A stretch of 64,000 bases of DNA, from positions 5,708,001 through 5,772,000 of the forward strand of contig NC_015675.1 in NCBI RefSeq assembly GCF_000176035.2, given 5' to 3'. A program made the translations under genes and the position numbers. The notes under the pieces are model-generated. The model was not told where the DNA came from. It saw only the letters and a program-made list of their open reading frames with translations, and searched no databases. The stretch's first letter is position 1; the number at the start of each line of letters is the position of its first letter. Origin of the DNA: Mesorhizobium opportunistum WSM2075 (GTDB lineage: Bacteria; Pseudomonadota; Alphaproteobacteria; Rhizobiales; Rhizobiaceae). Shown one piece after another: positions 26,901 to 37,535 of the stretch.

Positions 26901-27473
26901 CTATCTGTCGATCGGCCGCCATCCGTGGATGACTTGGCGCGCGCCGATATCGTAAGCGAAATAGTTGCCGCCGCCCGGTGGCTGGTCCGCTTCGCGGCTG
27001 ATCGACTGTCCGCTGAGAGACAGCAGCAGGAGCGTGCCGACGCCGCCATGGCCGACGACGGCAATATCGCCGGCCTGCCTGGTGGCCAGCACGGCGTCGA
27101 CCTCGCTCACGATACGATGCTGGGCATCGATGGCCCGTTCCCATCCGCGAATGCTGCGGTGTGGGTTGGCGAAGAACTGGTCCGCGACCGCTTCGAACTC
27201 CGGCGGCGGCAGGAAACCTGTCGCCGACCGGTCGTTCTCATGCATCCGCTGCCTCACCTCGACTGAAAGGCGCAGATGCCTTGCCAAGATCTCGGCGGTT
27301 TCCACCGCCTTGCGCTCAGCCGACGAGACGACACGCCGGATCGGCCCGACCCATGGCTGATCGAGCATGGCAATGGCTCGCGCTCGCCCGATGTCGGACA
27401 GGCTCCATTCCGGCACCGGAACACTGGCATCGACCTGAACCTGGGGATGCGTGATGTAGACCAAGGTCGACAC
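26901..27473 (-). CDS. Histidine phosphatase-family protein
   Basis: A 190-residue phosphoglycerate mutase-fold protein. The usual RHG motif reads THP (VYITHPQVQ), keeping the phospho-accepting His but not the Arg and Gly. Other family features are present: LSDIGRARAIAML, VVSSAERKAVETAEIL, the Glu region VRQRMHEND and the second His in IAVVGHGGVGTLLL. GTG 27473 has AGGAGC eight bases upstream and gives the natural N-terminus MSTLVYITH. Catalytic activity is plausible but altered; the substrate is unknown. 37 bases separate it from rnhA, so it may share that operon. Confidence 0.82.
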   Translation of the reverse strand: MSTLVYITHPQVQVDASVPVPEWSLSDIGRARAIAMLDQPWVGPIRRVVSSAERKAVETAEILARHLRLSVEVRQRMHENDRSATGFLPPPEFEAVADQFFANPHRSIRGWERAIDAQHRIVSEVDAVLATRQAGDIAVVGHGGVGTLLLLSLSGQSISREADQPPGGGNYFAYDIGARQVIHGWRPIDR

Positions 27474-27510
27474 GGTAAAGGCTCCTGCCCGCGAGCGGAT
27501 CGCCCGGCGT

Positions 27511-28041
27511 TCAGTAACTCTGGGTGGAGCGCCGCGCCTTGGTTGCCGCCGGCTGCTTTGCCGGCGCTGAGGGCTTCGCCGGCGCTGCAGGTTTGAACGG
27601 GCCTTTCTTGAACGGCGCCATGCCTTGCCGCGCCAATTCGTCGGCGCGTTCGTTCTCGACATGGCCGTCATGGCCCTTGACCCAGTTCCAGGTGACCTTA
27701 TGGCGACGGTTGGCCTCGTCCAGCGCCTGCCAGAGTTCACCGTTCTTGACCGGCTTCTTGTCGGCGGTCTTCCAGCCGTTCTTCTTCCAGCCATGGATCC
27801 ATTTGGAAATGCCGTCCATGACATATTTGCTGTCGGTATGAAGCTCGACCGTGCAGGGTTCCTTCAGCGCATTCAGCGCCGAGATGGCCGCCAGCAACTC
27901 CATGCGGTTGTTGGTCGTCTCCGCCTCGCCGCCGGAAAGCTCCTTGGTGGCGCCGTTGAAGCGCAGGATCGCGCCCCAGCCGCCGGGACCCGGATTGCCC
28001 GAACAGGCGCCGTCGGTGAAGATTTCAACGTTCTTGCTCAT
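27511..28041 (-). CDS. rnhA: Ribonuclease HI
   Basis: Cleaves the RNA strand of RNA-DNA hybrids. The 176-residue product has the catalytic acids in order: Asp in [21 protein letters not shown], Glu in [10 protein letters not shown], Asp in [12 protein letters not shown], then [21 protein letters not shown] with His and the last Asp. A basic Pro/Ala/Lys-rich tail of about 30 residues follows the standard domain. ATG 28041 overlaps the thrB stop by four bases (ATGA), so translation is coupled to thrB. The combination ispH-thrB-rnhA is a conserved rhizobial operon. Confidence 0.96.
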   Translation of the reverse strand: MSKNVEIFTDGACSGNPGPGGWGAILRFNGATKELSGGEAETTNNRMELLAAISALNALKEPCTVELHTDSKYVMDGISKWIHGWKKNGWKTADKKPVKNGELWQALDEANRRHKVTWNWVKGHDGHVENERADELARQGMAPFKKGPFKPAAPAKPSAPAKQPAATKARRSTQSY

Positions 28042-29000
28042 GCCAGCCCATATTCCGAAGCAGATTTGATCGCCCGATGGAACCGCATCCGTCTGATGTA
28101 TTCGGTCGGGTCGCGTTTCATGACCAGGCCGCCATCGGGAACGGTGAGCCAGTCGTAGAGCCGGGTCAACATGAAACGCAGCGCAGAACCGCGCGCCAGC
28201 ATCGGCAGCGCCGCCTTTTCCCGGTCGCTCAGGGGGCGCACGCTCTGATAGCCCTCGAGCAGTGCCTTGCCCTTGGTGAGGTTGAAGGAAAAGTCCTTCT
28301 CGAAGCACCAGGCGTTGAGGCAGGTGGCAACGTCGTAGGCGTAGAGGTCGTCGCAAGCGAAATAGAAGTCGATCAGGCCGGAGAGCTTCTCGCCGAGGAA
28401 GAACACATTGTCCGGGAACAGATCGGCGTGGATGATGCCTTGGGGTAGGTCCTTCGGCCAGTTGCGCTCGAAATCGGCGAAGTCGGCGTCGACCTCGGCC
28501 GCTAGGCCCGGCTCGACCTCGTCGGCGCGGGCGCGGGACGCGTCCCACAGCTTGCGCCAACCGTCGATCGCGAGCGCGTTGGGGCGGGTCATCGAAAAAT
28601 CGGCACCGGCCAAATGGAGGGCCGCCAGCGCCTTGCCGACCTCGGCGCAATGCATTGCCGCCGGACGCCGCAGCGAAAGCCCTTCGAGGAAGGTGATGAT
28701 GACCGCAGGCCGGCCGGCCAGCGTACCGATGACGCTCCCGTCATGCGCGGTCACCGGCAGCGGGCAGGACACGCCCTTGTTGGCGAGATGCCTCATCAGG
28801 CCGAGGAAAAACGGCAGATCCGCCTTCTCGACGCGCTTTTCGTAAAGCGTCAGGATGTAGGAGCCGCTGGACGTGTGCAGCAGGAAGTTCGAATTCTCGG
28901 TGCCTTCCGCGATGCCCTTGTAGGACAGGAGATCGCCGACCGGGTAGTGCTTCAGGAAAGCGCCGAGTTCGCCTTCCGCAACATCGGTATAGACAGCCAT
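28038..29000 (-). CDS. thrB: Homoserine kinase (aminoglycoside phosphotransferase fold)
   Basis: Phosphorylates homoserine for threonine synthase (thrC at 17182-18579). The 320-residue protein is the APH-fold type of homoserine kinase found in alphaproteobacteria, not the GHMP type: [39 protein letters not shown] at the N-terminus, [14 protein letters not shown], the catalytic loop [14 protein letters not shown] and the metal-binding [11 protein letters not shown]. Five bases separate it from ispH upstream and it overlaps rnhA downstream by four. Confidence 0.95.
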   Translation of the reverse strand: MAVYTDVAEGELGAFLKHYPVGDLLSYKGIAEGTENSNFLLHTSSGSYILTLYEKRVEKADLPFFLGLMRHLANKGVSCPLPVTAHDGSVIGTLAGRPAVIITFLEGLSLRRPAAMHCAEVGKALAALHLAGADFSMTRPNALAIDGWRKLWDASRARADEVEPGLAAEVDADFADFERNWPKDLPQGIIHADLFPDNVFFLGEKLSGLIDFYFACDDLYAYDVATCLNAWCFEKDFSFNLTKGKALLEGYQSVRPLSDREKAALPMLARGSALRFMLTRLYDWLTVPDGGLVMKRDPTEYIRRMRFHRAIKSASEYGLA

Positions 29001-29005
29001 GTATC

Positions 29006-30016
29006 TTACGCAGCCCCGTTGACGAAGGCCATGTCGGCCGGCGTCAATTCGACATCGCGCAATACCCGCATGACCGGGAAATCCTCCGTTTCGGTGGCCG
29101 TGATGGCCAGGTCGATGGTCACATCGAAGCGCTGGCGGAACGCGTCGATGATTTCGTCGACGATGATCTCCGGTGCCGACGCCCCAGCGGACAGGCCAAG
29201 CGTCGAGATGTTGCCGATGTCATTCCATGGAATCTCGGCGGCGCGCTGCACGAGAAGCGACATCGTGGCGCCGGCACGCTCCGCCACTTCGACAAGGCGG
29301 CGCGAATTGGAGGAATTGGGGGCGCCGACGATCAAATAGAGGTCAGCACCCGGCGCGGTATCCTTGACCGCTTCCTGGCGGTTGGTGGTGGCATAGCAGA
29401 TCGATTCCGCCGCCGGCGCCTGCAGGTCGGGAAAGCGCTCCTGCAGCGCCCGGATGATACCGGCAGTATCCTCGACCGACAGGGTGGTCTGGGTGACGAA
29501 GCCAAGCGCCTTGGGGTCGGCGGGCGCAAGCCCGGCGGCATCGGCCTCGGTCTCGACCAGCGTCACGGCACCCTCCGGCAGTTGCCCCATGGTGCCGATC
29601 ACCTCGGGATGCCCGGCATGCCCGATCAAGAGGACATGCCGGCCGAGCCGCTGATGGCGCATCGCCTGCTTGTGGACCTTGGAGACCAGCGGACAGGTGG
29701 CGTCGAGATAGAACAGGTTGCGCGCCTTGGCATCCGCCGGCACCGACTTCGGCACGCCATGCGCGGAGAAGACGACCGGCGACTGCCGGTGTTCGGCCGG
29801 AATCTCGGAAAGCTCCTCGATAAAGACTGCGCCAAGGCTTTGCAGTCCCTCGACGACATAACGGTTGTGCACGATCTCGTGGCGGACATAGACCGGCGCG
29901 CCATATTTCTTCAGCGCCAGCACGACGATCTGGATGGCACGGTCGACGCCGGCGCAAAAGCCGCGCGGCTGGCAGAGCCGGATCGTCAGCGGAGGCTTGG
30001 TGGTTGTCTGAAGCAT
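29006..30016 (-). CDS. ispH: 4-hydroxy-3-methylbut-2-enyl diphosphate reductase
   Basis: Last step of the methylerythritol phosphate pathway, giving IPP and DMAPP through a 4Fe-4S cluster. The three cluster cysteines lie in [23 protein letters not shown] and [14 protein letters not shown], and the substrate-binding block [15 protein letters not shown] and [11 protein letters not shown] are present. At 336 residues it has the normal length. ATG 30016 is the start. First gene of the ispH-thrB-rnhA run. The pathway's first enzyme, dxs, is at 47376-49289. Confidence 0.97.
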   Translation of the reverse strand: MLQTTTKPPLTIRLCQPRGFCAGVDRAIQIVVLALKKYGAPVYVRHEIVHNRYVVEGLQSLGAVFIEELSEIPAEHRQSPVVFSAHGVPKSVPADAKARNLFYLDATCPLVSKVHKQAMRHQRLGRHVLLIGHAGHPEVIGTMGQLPEGAVTLVETEADAAGLAPADPKALGFVTQTTLSVEDTAGIIRALQERFPDLQAPAAESICYATTNRQEAVKDTAPGADLYLIVGAPNSSNSRRLVEVAERAGATMSLLVQRAAEIPWNDIGNISTLGLSAGASAPEIIVDEIIDAFRQRFDVTIDLAITATETEDFPVMRVLRDVELTPADMAFVNGAA

Positions 30017-30118
30017 TAAATCCTGGCCGGTTCGTCAGCGCCGAAATGAGGTGGCTACCCCTGCCCTGTCAAGGGCAATGGTAGAAAGGGGATATTGGTA
30101 GAAGGGGTTCGGTCACCT

Positions 30119-30874
30119 TCAATCCTCTTTCGCGGGACGGCGAAGCCGCAGGACGAGCACGGCGGCCAGTGCCGCGGCAAGCCCATACCAGGTGACAGCA
30201 TATTGCAGATGGCTGTTCGGAAGGTCGATGATGGTGATACCTCCGACCGGCAGGCCGCCCGGATTCGGCGTCTTGTCGGCATCGATGAAGATCGGCACCA
30301 GTGTGTACCCCGCGGGCAGGCCGGCGCTCGCCGCCATCACGTCGCGGTCCTTCCAATAGAAGATGTTCTTCGCCACGTCGTTGTCGGGAAGCATCATCGA
30401 CGGCTTTGCCGGCAGCGGATTGCGGGCAAGCCCGGTGACCGTGACCTTGCCAGTCACCTGTCCCTTGGCGCGTTTGGCCGCATCCTTGAGGTCATAGGGG
30501 ACGAAGCCGCGATTGATCAGGACAAAGCGGCCATCGTCCAGCGCCAGCGGCGTGTAGACGTTGAAGCCGGCCTCGCCTTCCCAGGTTGCATAGAAATGCC
30601 GCTCGCCCGAGTGCAGGAAGGTTCCGCTGACGGTGACCGGCGTGTAGTCGACATCCCCGGTGGAGGCGAATTCCTTTTCCACCTCGGCCAGCGGCCGTGG
30701 CGCCGCATGGGTGCGCTGGTCGATGGTCTGCAGAAGACCTTCCTTCCAGTGCAGGCGCTGAACCTGCCAGGTGCCGAGCGCCAGCAGGATCAACAGCAGC
30801 ACAAGGCCAAGGCCGAGCAGCAATAGAGATCGTGGCCGCGAGCGGCCGCTGCCTTTGACGGAGGCCTCGTTCAT
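30119..30874 (-). CDS. SURF1-family cytochrome oxidase assembly protein
   Basis: A 251-residue inner-membrane protein that helps heme a insertion into the aa3-type oxidase. Two membrane helices flank a periplasmic domain: LLLLGLGLVLLLILLALGTW near the N-terminus and AVTWYGLAAALAAVLVLRL near the C-terminus. Family features are LGTWQVQRLHWKEGLL, GEAGFNVYTPLAL, FVLINRGFVPYD and LQYAVTWYGLA. ATG 30874 overlaps the DUF983 stop by four bases. Position downstream of the cox genes fits its assembly role. Confidence 0.93.
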   Translation of the reverse strand: MNEASVKGSGRSRPRSLLLLGLGLVLLLILLALGTWQVQRLHWKEGLLQTIDQRTHAAPRPLAEVEKEFASTGDVDYTPVTVSGTFLHSGERHFYATWEGEAGFNVYTPLALDDGRFVLINRGFVPYDLKDAAKRAKGQVTGKVTVTGLARNPLPAKPSMMLPDNDVAKNIFYWKDRDVMAASAGLPAGYTLVPIFIDADKTPNPGGLPVGGITIIDLPNSHLQYAVTWYGLAAALAAVLVLRLRRPAKED

Positions 30875-31275
30875 TCGCCGCGATCCAGCCGGCCCTCGGA
30901 CGCCTTGTTGGCGTATTGCAGCGTCAGCAGCACGCCCTTGATCAGCCGCAGCGCGGTCAGGCAAAGCACCAGGGCCATCGGAATCCAGACCAGCAGGTGC
31001 AGCCAGAGCGGGGGACTCAGCGTCACTTCGACCCAGAGCGCCAGGCCGACAATGATGAAGCCGATGATCAGGATGACGAAGACCGCCGGCCCGTCGCCGG
31101 CATCGGCGAAGGAATAGTCGAGTCCGCAATTGACGCAGCGCTTGCCGACAGTGAGGAAGCCGGAAAACAGCCGCCCCTCGCCGCACCGCGGGCAGCGGCC
31201 ATGCAGGCCGGCCGAAATCGGCTCGATGGTAGGCCAGATCGCCTTGTCTTCAGTCATGGATGGCCCGTCACTCAT
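30871..31275 (-). CDS. DUF983 protein
   Basis: A 134-residue protein with an N-terminal zinc-ribbon-like set of cysteines (HGRCPRCGEGRLFSGFLTVGKRCVNCGLDYSF) and two membrane helices (VFVILIIGFIIVGLALWVEV and WLHLLVWIPMALVLCLTAL). DUF983 genes commonly accompany cytochrome oxidase and SURF1 genes, and a role in oxidase biogenesis is supposed. ATG 31275 is two bases after the L,D-transpeptidase stop; ATG 31257 is an equally possible start. It overlaps SURF1 by four bases. Confidence 0.88.
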   Translation of the reverse strand: MSDGPSMTEDKAIWPTIEPISAGLHGRCPRCGEGRLFSGFLTVGKRCVNCGLDYSFADAGDGPAVFVILIIGFIIVGLALWVEVTLSPPLWLHLLVWIPMALVLCLTALRLIKGVLLTLQYANKASEGRLDRGE

Positions 31276-31277
31276 GC

Positions 31278-31790
31278 CTATTGCCCGATCTCGATGGGTG
31301 TCCCATCGGCCACCTTTGCCCAGATTTCGTCCATGTCCGAGTCCGTAACGGCAATGCAGCCGTCGGTCCAGTCGACCAATTGAAGCAGCCAGCCCCACCA
31401 GCCGAAACCGTTTGGCTGGCCGTGGATCATGATCATGCCACCGGCGTCGACATTGCGCCGCTTCGCCGCCGCCAGATCGTCGGCATTGGGGTAGGAGACG
31501 TGGATCGACTTGTAGGCGATGCTGTTCGGGTTGCGCCAGTCGAGGATATAGCGCCCCTCGGGCGTGCGCTGATCGCCCTCCTGGTGCTTGTGGCCGACCG
31601 GAGCGCCACCGAGCGCGATGCCGTAGCTGCGCACCACCTTGCCGTCGCCGATCAGTTCAAGCCGCCGTTCCGCCTTGTGGACACGCACCAGATCGACCTT
31701 CTCGGCGGCAAGGGCCGGGAATGCCAGGAGGATGAATGCGCAAATCGCCCAGGAAACCGTCCGCCGCATCGGCAATCGATCGGCGATCAT
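31278..31790 (-). CDS. L,D-transpeptidase (YkuD family)
   Basis: A 170-residue exported cell-wall enzyme that forms 3-3 peptide cross-links or attaches proteins to peptidoglycan. The signal peptide is RRTVSWAICAFILLAFPALAAE. The YkuD domain has GHKHQEGDQRTPEGRYIL, the catalytic region MIMIHGQPNGFG and DWTDGCIAVTDSDMDEIW, with the nucleophile Cys in DGCIAV. The gene lies after the cox terminator and is followed by DUF983 and SURF1 with two-base and overlapping junctions, so it leads that small operon. It is an unusual member of an oxidase assembly cluster. Confidence 0.92.
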   Translation of the reverse strand: MIADRLPMRRTVSWAICAFILLAFPALAAEKVDLVRVHKAERRLELIGDGKVVRSYGIALGGAPVGHKHQEGDQRTPEGRYILDWRNPNSIAYKSIHVSYPNADDLAAAKRRNVDAGGMIMIHGQPNGFGWWGWLLQLVDWTDGCIAVTDSDMDEIWAKVADGTPIEIGQ

Positions 31791-31822
31791 TGCGCCGAAA
31801 ACAAGAAGGCGCCGAAAAGAAG

Positions 31823-31850
31823 AAGGCGGCCGCGTCGCCGCGGCCGCCTT
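31823..31850 (-). terminator. Rho-independent terminator after coxC
   Basis: A perfect 12-base GC-rich stem, AAGGCGGCCGCG (31823-31834) and CGCGGCCGCCTT (31839-31850) with a four-base loop. On the minus strand it is followed by CTTCTTTTC. It sits 28 bases past the coxC stop and upstream of the L,D-transpeptidase gene, separating the cox transcript from the next operon. Confidence 0.75.
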
Positions 31851-31877
31851 CCCGAAATCGAAATGCTAAAGACTGGG

Positions 31878-32756
31878 TCAGTGGCCTTCGATGACCGCGC
31901 CGACCGATCCCCAGACATAGATCGAGGCGAACAGGAACAGCCAGACCACGTCGACGAAGTGCCAGTACCAGGCGGCTGCCTCGAAGCCGAAATGCTGCTT
32001 GGGGGTGAAGTCGCCCTTCATCGCACGGATCAGGCAGACCAGCAGGAAGATGGTGCCGATGATGACATGGAAGCCATGGAAGCCGGTCGCCATGAAGAAG
32101 GTGGCGCCGTAGATGGAATCTTTGAAGCCGAACGGAGCGTGCATGTACTCGTAGGCCTGGACCATGGTGAAGAGCATGCCGAGGCCGACGGTCAGCACCA
32201 GGCCGTTGATCAGCCCCTTGCGATCGCCATGGATGAGCGAATGGTGCGCCCAGGTGACCGTGGTGCCCGACAGAAGCAGGATGACGGTGTTGTAGAGCGG
32301 CAGGTGGAAGGGATCGAGAACCTCCATGCCCTTCGGCGGCCAAACGCCACCGGTAAATGCGTGGCGCGCGTAGTTCTGTGCCTCGCCGGCAAAAAGGCTG
32401 GCGTCGAAATAGGCCCAGAACCAGGCAACGAAGAACATCACCTCCGAGGCGATGAACATGATCATGCCGTAGCGCAGGTGCAGCGACACGACCCGCGTGT
32501 GGTGGCCCTCATGCGCTTCCTTGATGGTGTCCGACCACCAGGCAAACATGGTGTAGAGGACGATCGCGATGCCGATGAAGAACAGCCACGGATTGGCAAT
32601 GTTGAAGCCGAAGATCGGGAAGGAGCCGCCCTTCAAATATTCCATGAGGCAAACACCGCCGAAAGCGGTGACGAGCGCCCCTACGGATCCCAGGAAGGGC
32701 CACGGGCTCGGATCGACGAGATGATAGTCGTGATGTTGTGCGTGCGCGTCTGCCAT
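31878..32756 (-). CDS. coxC: Cytochrome c oxidase subunit III
   Basis: A 292-residue seven-helix subunit of the aa3-type oxidase. Starts MADAHAQHHDYHLVDPSPWPFLGS, with typical blocks TIKEAHEGHHTRVVSLHLRYGMIMFIASEVMFFVAWFWAYF and FFMATGFHGFHVIIGTIFL, and ends AAWYWHFVDVVWLFLFASIYVWGS. Subunit III stabilises proton uptake and binds lipid. It is one base downstream of the ctaG stop and is followed by a strong terminator. Confidence 0.97.
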   Translation of the reverse strand: MADAHAQHHDYHLVDPSPWPFLGSVGALVTAFGGVCLMEYLKGGSFPIFGFNIANPWLFFIGIAIVLYTMFAWWSDTIKEAHEGHHTRVVSLHLRYGMIMFIASEVMFFVAWFWAYFDASLFAGEAQNYARHAFTGGVWPPKGMEVLDPFHLPLYNTVILLLSGTTVTWAHHSLIHGDRKGLINGLVLTVGLGMLFTMVQAYEYMHAPFGFKDSIYGATFFMATGFHGFHVIIGTIFLLVCLIRAMKGDFTPKQHFGFEAAAWYWHFVDVVWLFLFASIYVWGSVGAVIEGH

Positions 32757-32757
32757 A

Positions 32758-33387
32758 TCAACCCCCGAGATTTTCGGTATTTGAAATTGTCTTGCTACTG
32801 CCCTTTGCCGACTCCGAGGAGGCGACCGGCTTGTTCTTCTCGATCGGGAACATCGTATAGGACAGAGTGATCGTCTTCATATCCTTCAGTTCCGGTACGT
32901 TCACAATGTCGGGGTCCACATAGAAGACGACCGGCATGTCCAGCGTCTCGCCGGGCTTCAGCGTCGTATCGGTGAAGCAGAAACACTCGACCTTGTTGAA
33001 GTACGGGCCAGCCAGTTCCGGCTGCACGTTGAAGGTGGCGCGGCCAGTAACGGGGCGGTCGAACTTGTTGGTCGCCTGGTAATGCGCCTGCACCGTCTCG
33101 CCGATCTTCATCGTCATCGAGCGCTGGACCGGCTGGAACTCCCATGGCACGCCCGCGATATTGGCGTCGAAGCGGACGGTGATTTCGCGGTCGAGCACAC
33201 GGCCGGCATACTGCTTTTCGACGCGTTGCGTCGTGCCGCCATAGCCGGTCGCCTGGCAGAACATCTTGTAGAGCGGCACGGCGGCATAGGCCATGCCGAT
33301 CATGCCGGTGAAGAAGGCGAGGCAGACAGCCGCAACGATGCGGTTGCTGTTCCTGCCGGCCGGCTTCCTGGATGTCCCGGCGCTCAT
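32758..33387 (-). CDS. ctaG: Cytochrome c oxidase assembly protein CtaG/Cox11
   Basis: Delivers copper to the CuB site of subunit I. The 209-residue protein has a single N-terminal membrane anchor (RIVAAVCLAFFTGMIGMAYAAVPLYKMFCQATGYGGTTQ) and a periplasmic immunoglobulin-like domain with the copper-binding CFCF motif (NKVECFCFTDTTLKPGE), then MPVVFYVDPDI. ATG 33387 shares one base with the stop of the small CoxF-like gene (TGATG). Normal length for the family. Confidence 0.96.
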   Translation of the reverse strand: MSAGTSRKPAGRNSNRIVAAVCLAFFTGMIGMAYAAVPLYKMFCQATGYGGTTQRVEKQYAGRVLDREITVRFDANIAGVPWEFQPVQRSMTMKIGETVQAHYQATNKFDRPVTGRATFNVQPELAGPYFNKVECFCFTDTTLKPGETLDMPVVFYVDPDIVNVPELKDMKTITLSYTMFPIEKNKPVASSESAKGSSKTISNTENLGG

Positions 33388-33551
33388 CACATCGTGCCCA
33401 AATTGTGGCCGAACTTGATGATCGTCGCGATATAGAAAATGACGACCAGCACCGCCAGCGCCAGGCCAATGGCGACGGAACGGCTGCGCCGCGCCTTCTT
33501 CTGGCGCTCGGTCAAGGTGACCGTCTCGAGCTTTTCCTCGATCATGGTCAT
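33387..33551 (-). CDS. CoxF-like small membrane protein
   Basis: A 54-residue protein ([30 protein letters not shown]...) with a charged cytoplasmic N-terminus and one membrane helix ([19 protein letters not shown]) ending NLGTM. It overlaps the ctaB stop by four bases (ATGA) and shares one base with ctaG, so translation is tightly coupled on both sides. Small proteins of this form (often called CoxF) lie between ctaB and ctaG in alphaproteobacterial oxidase operons and are thought to aid assembly. An alternative ATG at 33545 would remove two residues. It is easily missed because of its length. Confidence 0.85.
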
Positions 33552-34492
33552 GCCCCACCCATGGCAAGCGCGCGTTCGACCACGCTATCGGCCAGATAGG
33601 CGGCGAAGATGGCGAAGAGATAGAGAAGCGAATAAGCGAACAAAGCCTTGGCCGGCTTCATGGCGCGGTCGTCGTCGGCCATGCCGAGCACCTTCCACGC
33701 ATACCAGACAAAGCCAGCCCCGAGCAGCGCGGCGGCAACGCCATAGATCGGCGTGGTATAGCCGAGCAGCCACGGCGACACACCAACCGGCGCAAGCACC
33801 AGCGCATAGGCGAATATCTGACGGCGGGTGGAGGCGTGGCCAGCGACATTCGGCATCATCGGGATGCCGGCGCGTTCATAGTCCTCGGACTTGAACAGCG
33901 CCAAGGCCCAGAAATGCGGCGGCGTCCACAGGAAGATGATCAGGAACAGGACGATGCTTTCGACGCTGACCGACCCGGTCACCGCGGCCCAGCCGATGAC
34001 CGGCGGGATCGCACCAGCCGCGCCGCCGATGACGATGTTCTGCGGTGTCCAGCGCTTCAGCCACATCGTGTAGACGACGGCATAGAAGAAGATGGTGAAA
34101 GCCAGCAGCGTCGCCGCCAGCCAGTTGGCGAGCACGCCGAGCGTCATCACCGACAGCGCCGACAGCACCAGCCCGAAGGTCAGCGCCTCGTGCGGCTGGA
34201 TGCGGCCGGATGGCACCGGACGGCTGGCCGTCCTGGTCATCACCGCATCGATGTCGGCGTCGTACCACATGTTGAGCGCGCCCGAGGCACCGGCGCCGAT
34301 GGCAATAGCCAGGATGGCGATCACCGCCAGCAACGGGTTGATGGTCACAGGTGCCGCGACCAGGCCGACAAAAGCCGTGAACACCACCAGGGACATGACA
34401 CGCGGCTTCAGCAGGGCGAAGAAATCGCCCGCCGTCGCTTCCGACATGCGGAAGCCGGCTTCGTCAATGCTGGTTTCGTCGACTAGGGCCAT
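33548..34492 (-). CDS. ctaB: Protoheme IX farnesyltransferase (heme O synthase)
   Basis: Attaches a farnesyl group to heme b to give heme o, the precursor of heme a. The 314-residue, roughly nine-helix UbiA-family protein has the two Asp-rich sites: [23 protein letters not shown] and the later loop near [14 protein letters not shown], preceded by [17 protein letters not shown] 34492 follows a coxA-distal hairpin. Downstream genes coxF and ctaG overlap or adjoin it. Confidence 0.96.
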
Positions 34493-34522
34493 GCGTACTC
34501 AAGTCCATTATTCCGTTGGCCA

Positions 34523-34546
34523 AAACCGCCGGCGGGCCGGCGGTTT
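34523..34546 (-). terminator. Hairpin between coxA and ctaB
   Basis: An 11-base perfect inverted repeat, AAACCGCCGGC (34523-34533) and GCCGGCGGTTT (34536-34546), separated by two bases, in the 76-base gap. On the minus strand it ends in TTTT. It looks like a partial terminator or attenuator that could make coxBA more abundant than the downstream assembly genes. Confidence 0.65.
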
Positions 34547-34568
34547 CGTATTCGAGCGGGCAGCCGCC

Positions 34569-36236
<1,668 letters not shown>

Positions 36237-36259
36237 CTAAATCTTGCTAACCCGCGGCA

Positions 36260-37159
36260 TCAATTGCCGGCGGCCGCTACCTTGTTCTGGCCGTCGACCT
36301 CGGCCATCAGCGTCTTGTTGGCGCCGGGCAGATCGGTCTTGGCTGCCGCCAGCCAAGTCTTGAACTGCGCATCCGAGACGACACGGATGGCGATCGGCAT
36401 GAAGGCATGGTCCTTGCCGCAAAGCTGCGAGCACTGGCCATAATAAAGGCCTTCCTTCTCCGCCTTGAACCAGGTCTCGTTGGTGCGTCCCGGAATGGCG
36501 TCGATCTTGATGCCGAACGACGGCATGGCGAAGGAGTGGATCACGTCGGTCGCGGTGACAAGCACGCGGGTCATCGTGTTGACCGGCACCACCAGTTCGT
36601 TGTCGACGGCGAGCAGACGCGGATAGACCTTGCGATCCTCCTTGCCTGCCTTGGCGCGATCGCCATCCTGGAGGATGGCCGAATTGAAGGAGAGCGTGTT
36701 GTCGGTCTGGTACTCGTAATCCCAGTTCCACTGGTTGCCAGTGGCCTTGACGGTCAGCTTAGCGTCTTCCGGCGGGGTGTACTGCGCGGTCAGGAGCTGG
36801 AACGAGGGAATGGCGAGGCAAAGCAGGACCACGACCGGGCCGACGGTCCAGACCACTTCGATCAGCGTGTTGTGGCTGGTCTTGGAGGGGACCGGGTTCA
36901 CACTCGCGCGGAATTTCACGATGCAATAGGCGAGGAGGAGCAGCACCAGAATGGTGATCGGGGCGATGAACCACATCGTGTAGTTTCCGAACCATTCGAT
37001 CTGCCGCATCATGTCGGTCGCCGGCGCCTGGAAGGTCGTCTCCCATTCCACCGGCTGATCGGCCCGAGCGGATGTGCCGGCAAAAATCGTGGCAGCGGCA
37101 TAAGCACTCAGAAACCTGGCACTTGCTGGAAACCTGGCGCTAGCTAGGAAATTTCTCAT
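36260..37159 (-). CDS. coxB: Cytochrome c oxidase subunit II
   Basis: A 299-residue subunit carrying the CuA centre that accepts electrons from cytochrome c. Signal peptide, then two membrane helices (WFIAPITILVLLLLAYCIVKF and VVWTVGPVVVLLCLAIPSF) and a periplasmic cupredoxin domain with the CuA ligands (DVIHSFAMPSFG and GQCSQLCGKDHAFMPI). ATG 37159 has GAGGGC four bases upstream; the long upstream open frame lacks family sequence. The signal region contains a short internal duplication (ASARF twice) matching a DNA direct repeat near 37110-37145. Confidence 0.95.
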   Translation of the reverse strand: MRNFLASARFPASARFLSAYAAATIFAGTSARADQPVEWETTFQAPATDMMRQIEWFGNYTMWFIAPITILVLLLLAYCIVKFRASVNPVPSKTSHNTLIEVVWTVGPVVVLLCLAIPSFQLLTAQYTPPEDAKLTVKATGNQWNWDYEYQTDNTLSFNSAILQDGDRAKAGKEDRKVYPRLLAVDNELVVPVNTMTRVLVTATDVIHSFAMPSFGIKIDAIPGRTNETWFKAEKEGLYYGQCSQLCGKDHAFMPIAIRVVSDAQFKTWLAAAKTDLPGANKTLMAEVDGQNKVAAAGN

Positions 37160-37535
37160 CGCCCTCTTCGTCTCCCAGTTCCTCGCGGCGGTGCCAACGA
37201 GAATAACGAACAATGCCGGGACGGGAATCCCGACAGTCTCAAGCTGGTTCAAACCATACTCTTTTTCCCTCCGCAAGAAAGGAGCGGCCGAAACCGTGCG
37301 GCATTTTTGCGCGCAGGCTGGCATGGCTCTTCCGGGGCAGCGGCCGCGACGACGAAACGCGTATGTTCGGCAGGCCACCCGCTTCATGTCGGCAGGACGC
37401 GGGGAGCGTCGTAATTCAGGCGAAATTGGCGGGGAAAAGCGCTGCATCGCCTGTTTCGGGACAGTTCGCGTGCGGTCTCGTCCTTTACTTGGCATTGGCG
37501 CGGCTTAAAGTGCCGTGATTCGCAATGGAGCCGTC
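37160..37535. other. Divergent region between coxB and the IalB-family gene
   Basis: 376 bases with no gene that can be supported. It must contain the promoter for the coxB-coxA cluster and that of the IalB-family gene. No clear sigma-70 boxes or palindromic operators could be recognised by eye. The open frame on the minus strand that continues from coxB upstream to 37495 has no family similarity and is read-through. Confidence 0.5.

Noticed and set aside
31260..32870. Plus-strand open frame of 536 codons over the L,D-transpeptidase and coxC
   Set aside because: Antisense to two recognised genes, composition typical of a shadow frame.
36260..37495. Extended coxB frame with start at 37495
   Set aside because: The upstream part has no subunit II similarity; the signal peptide and ribosome binding site point to 37159.
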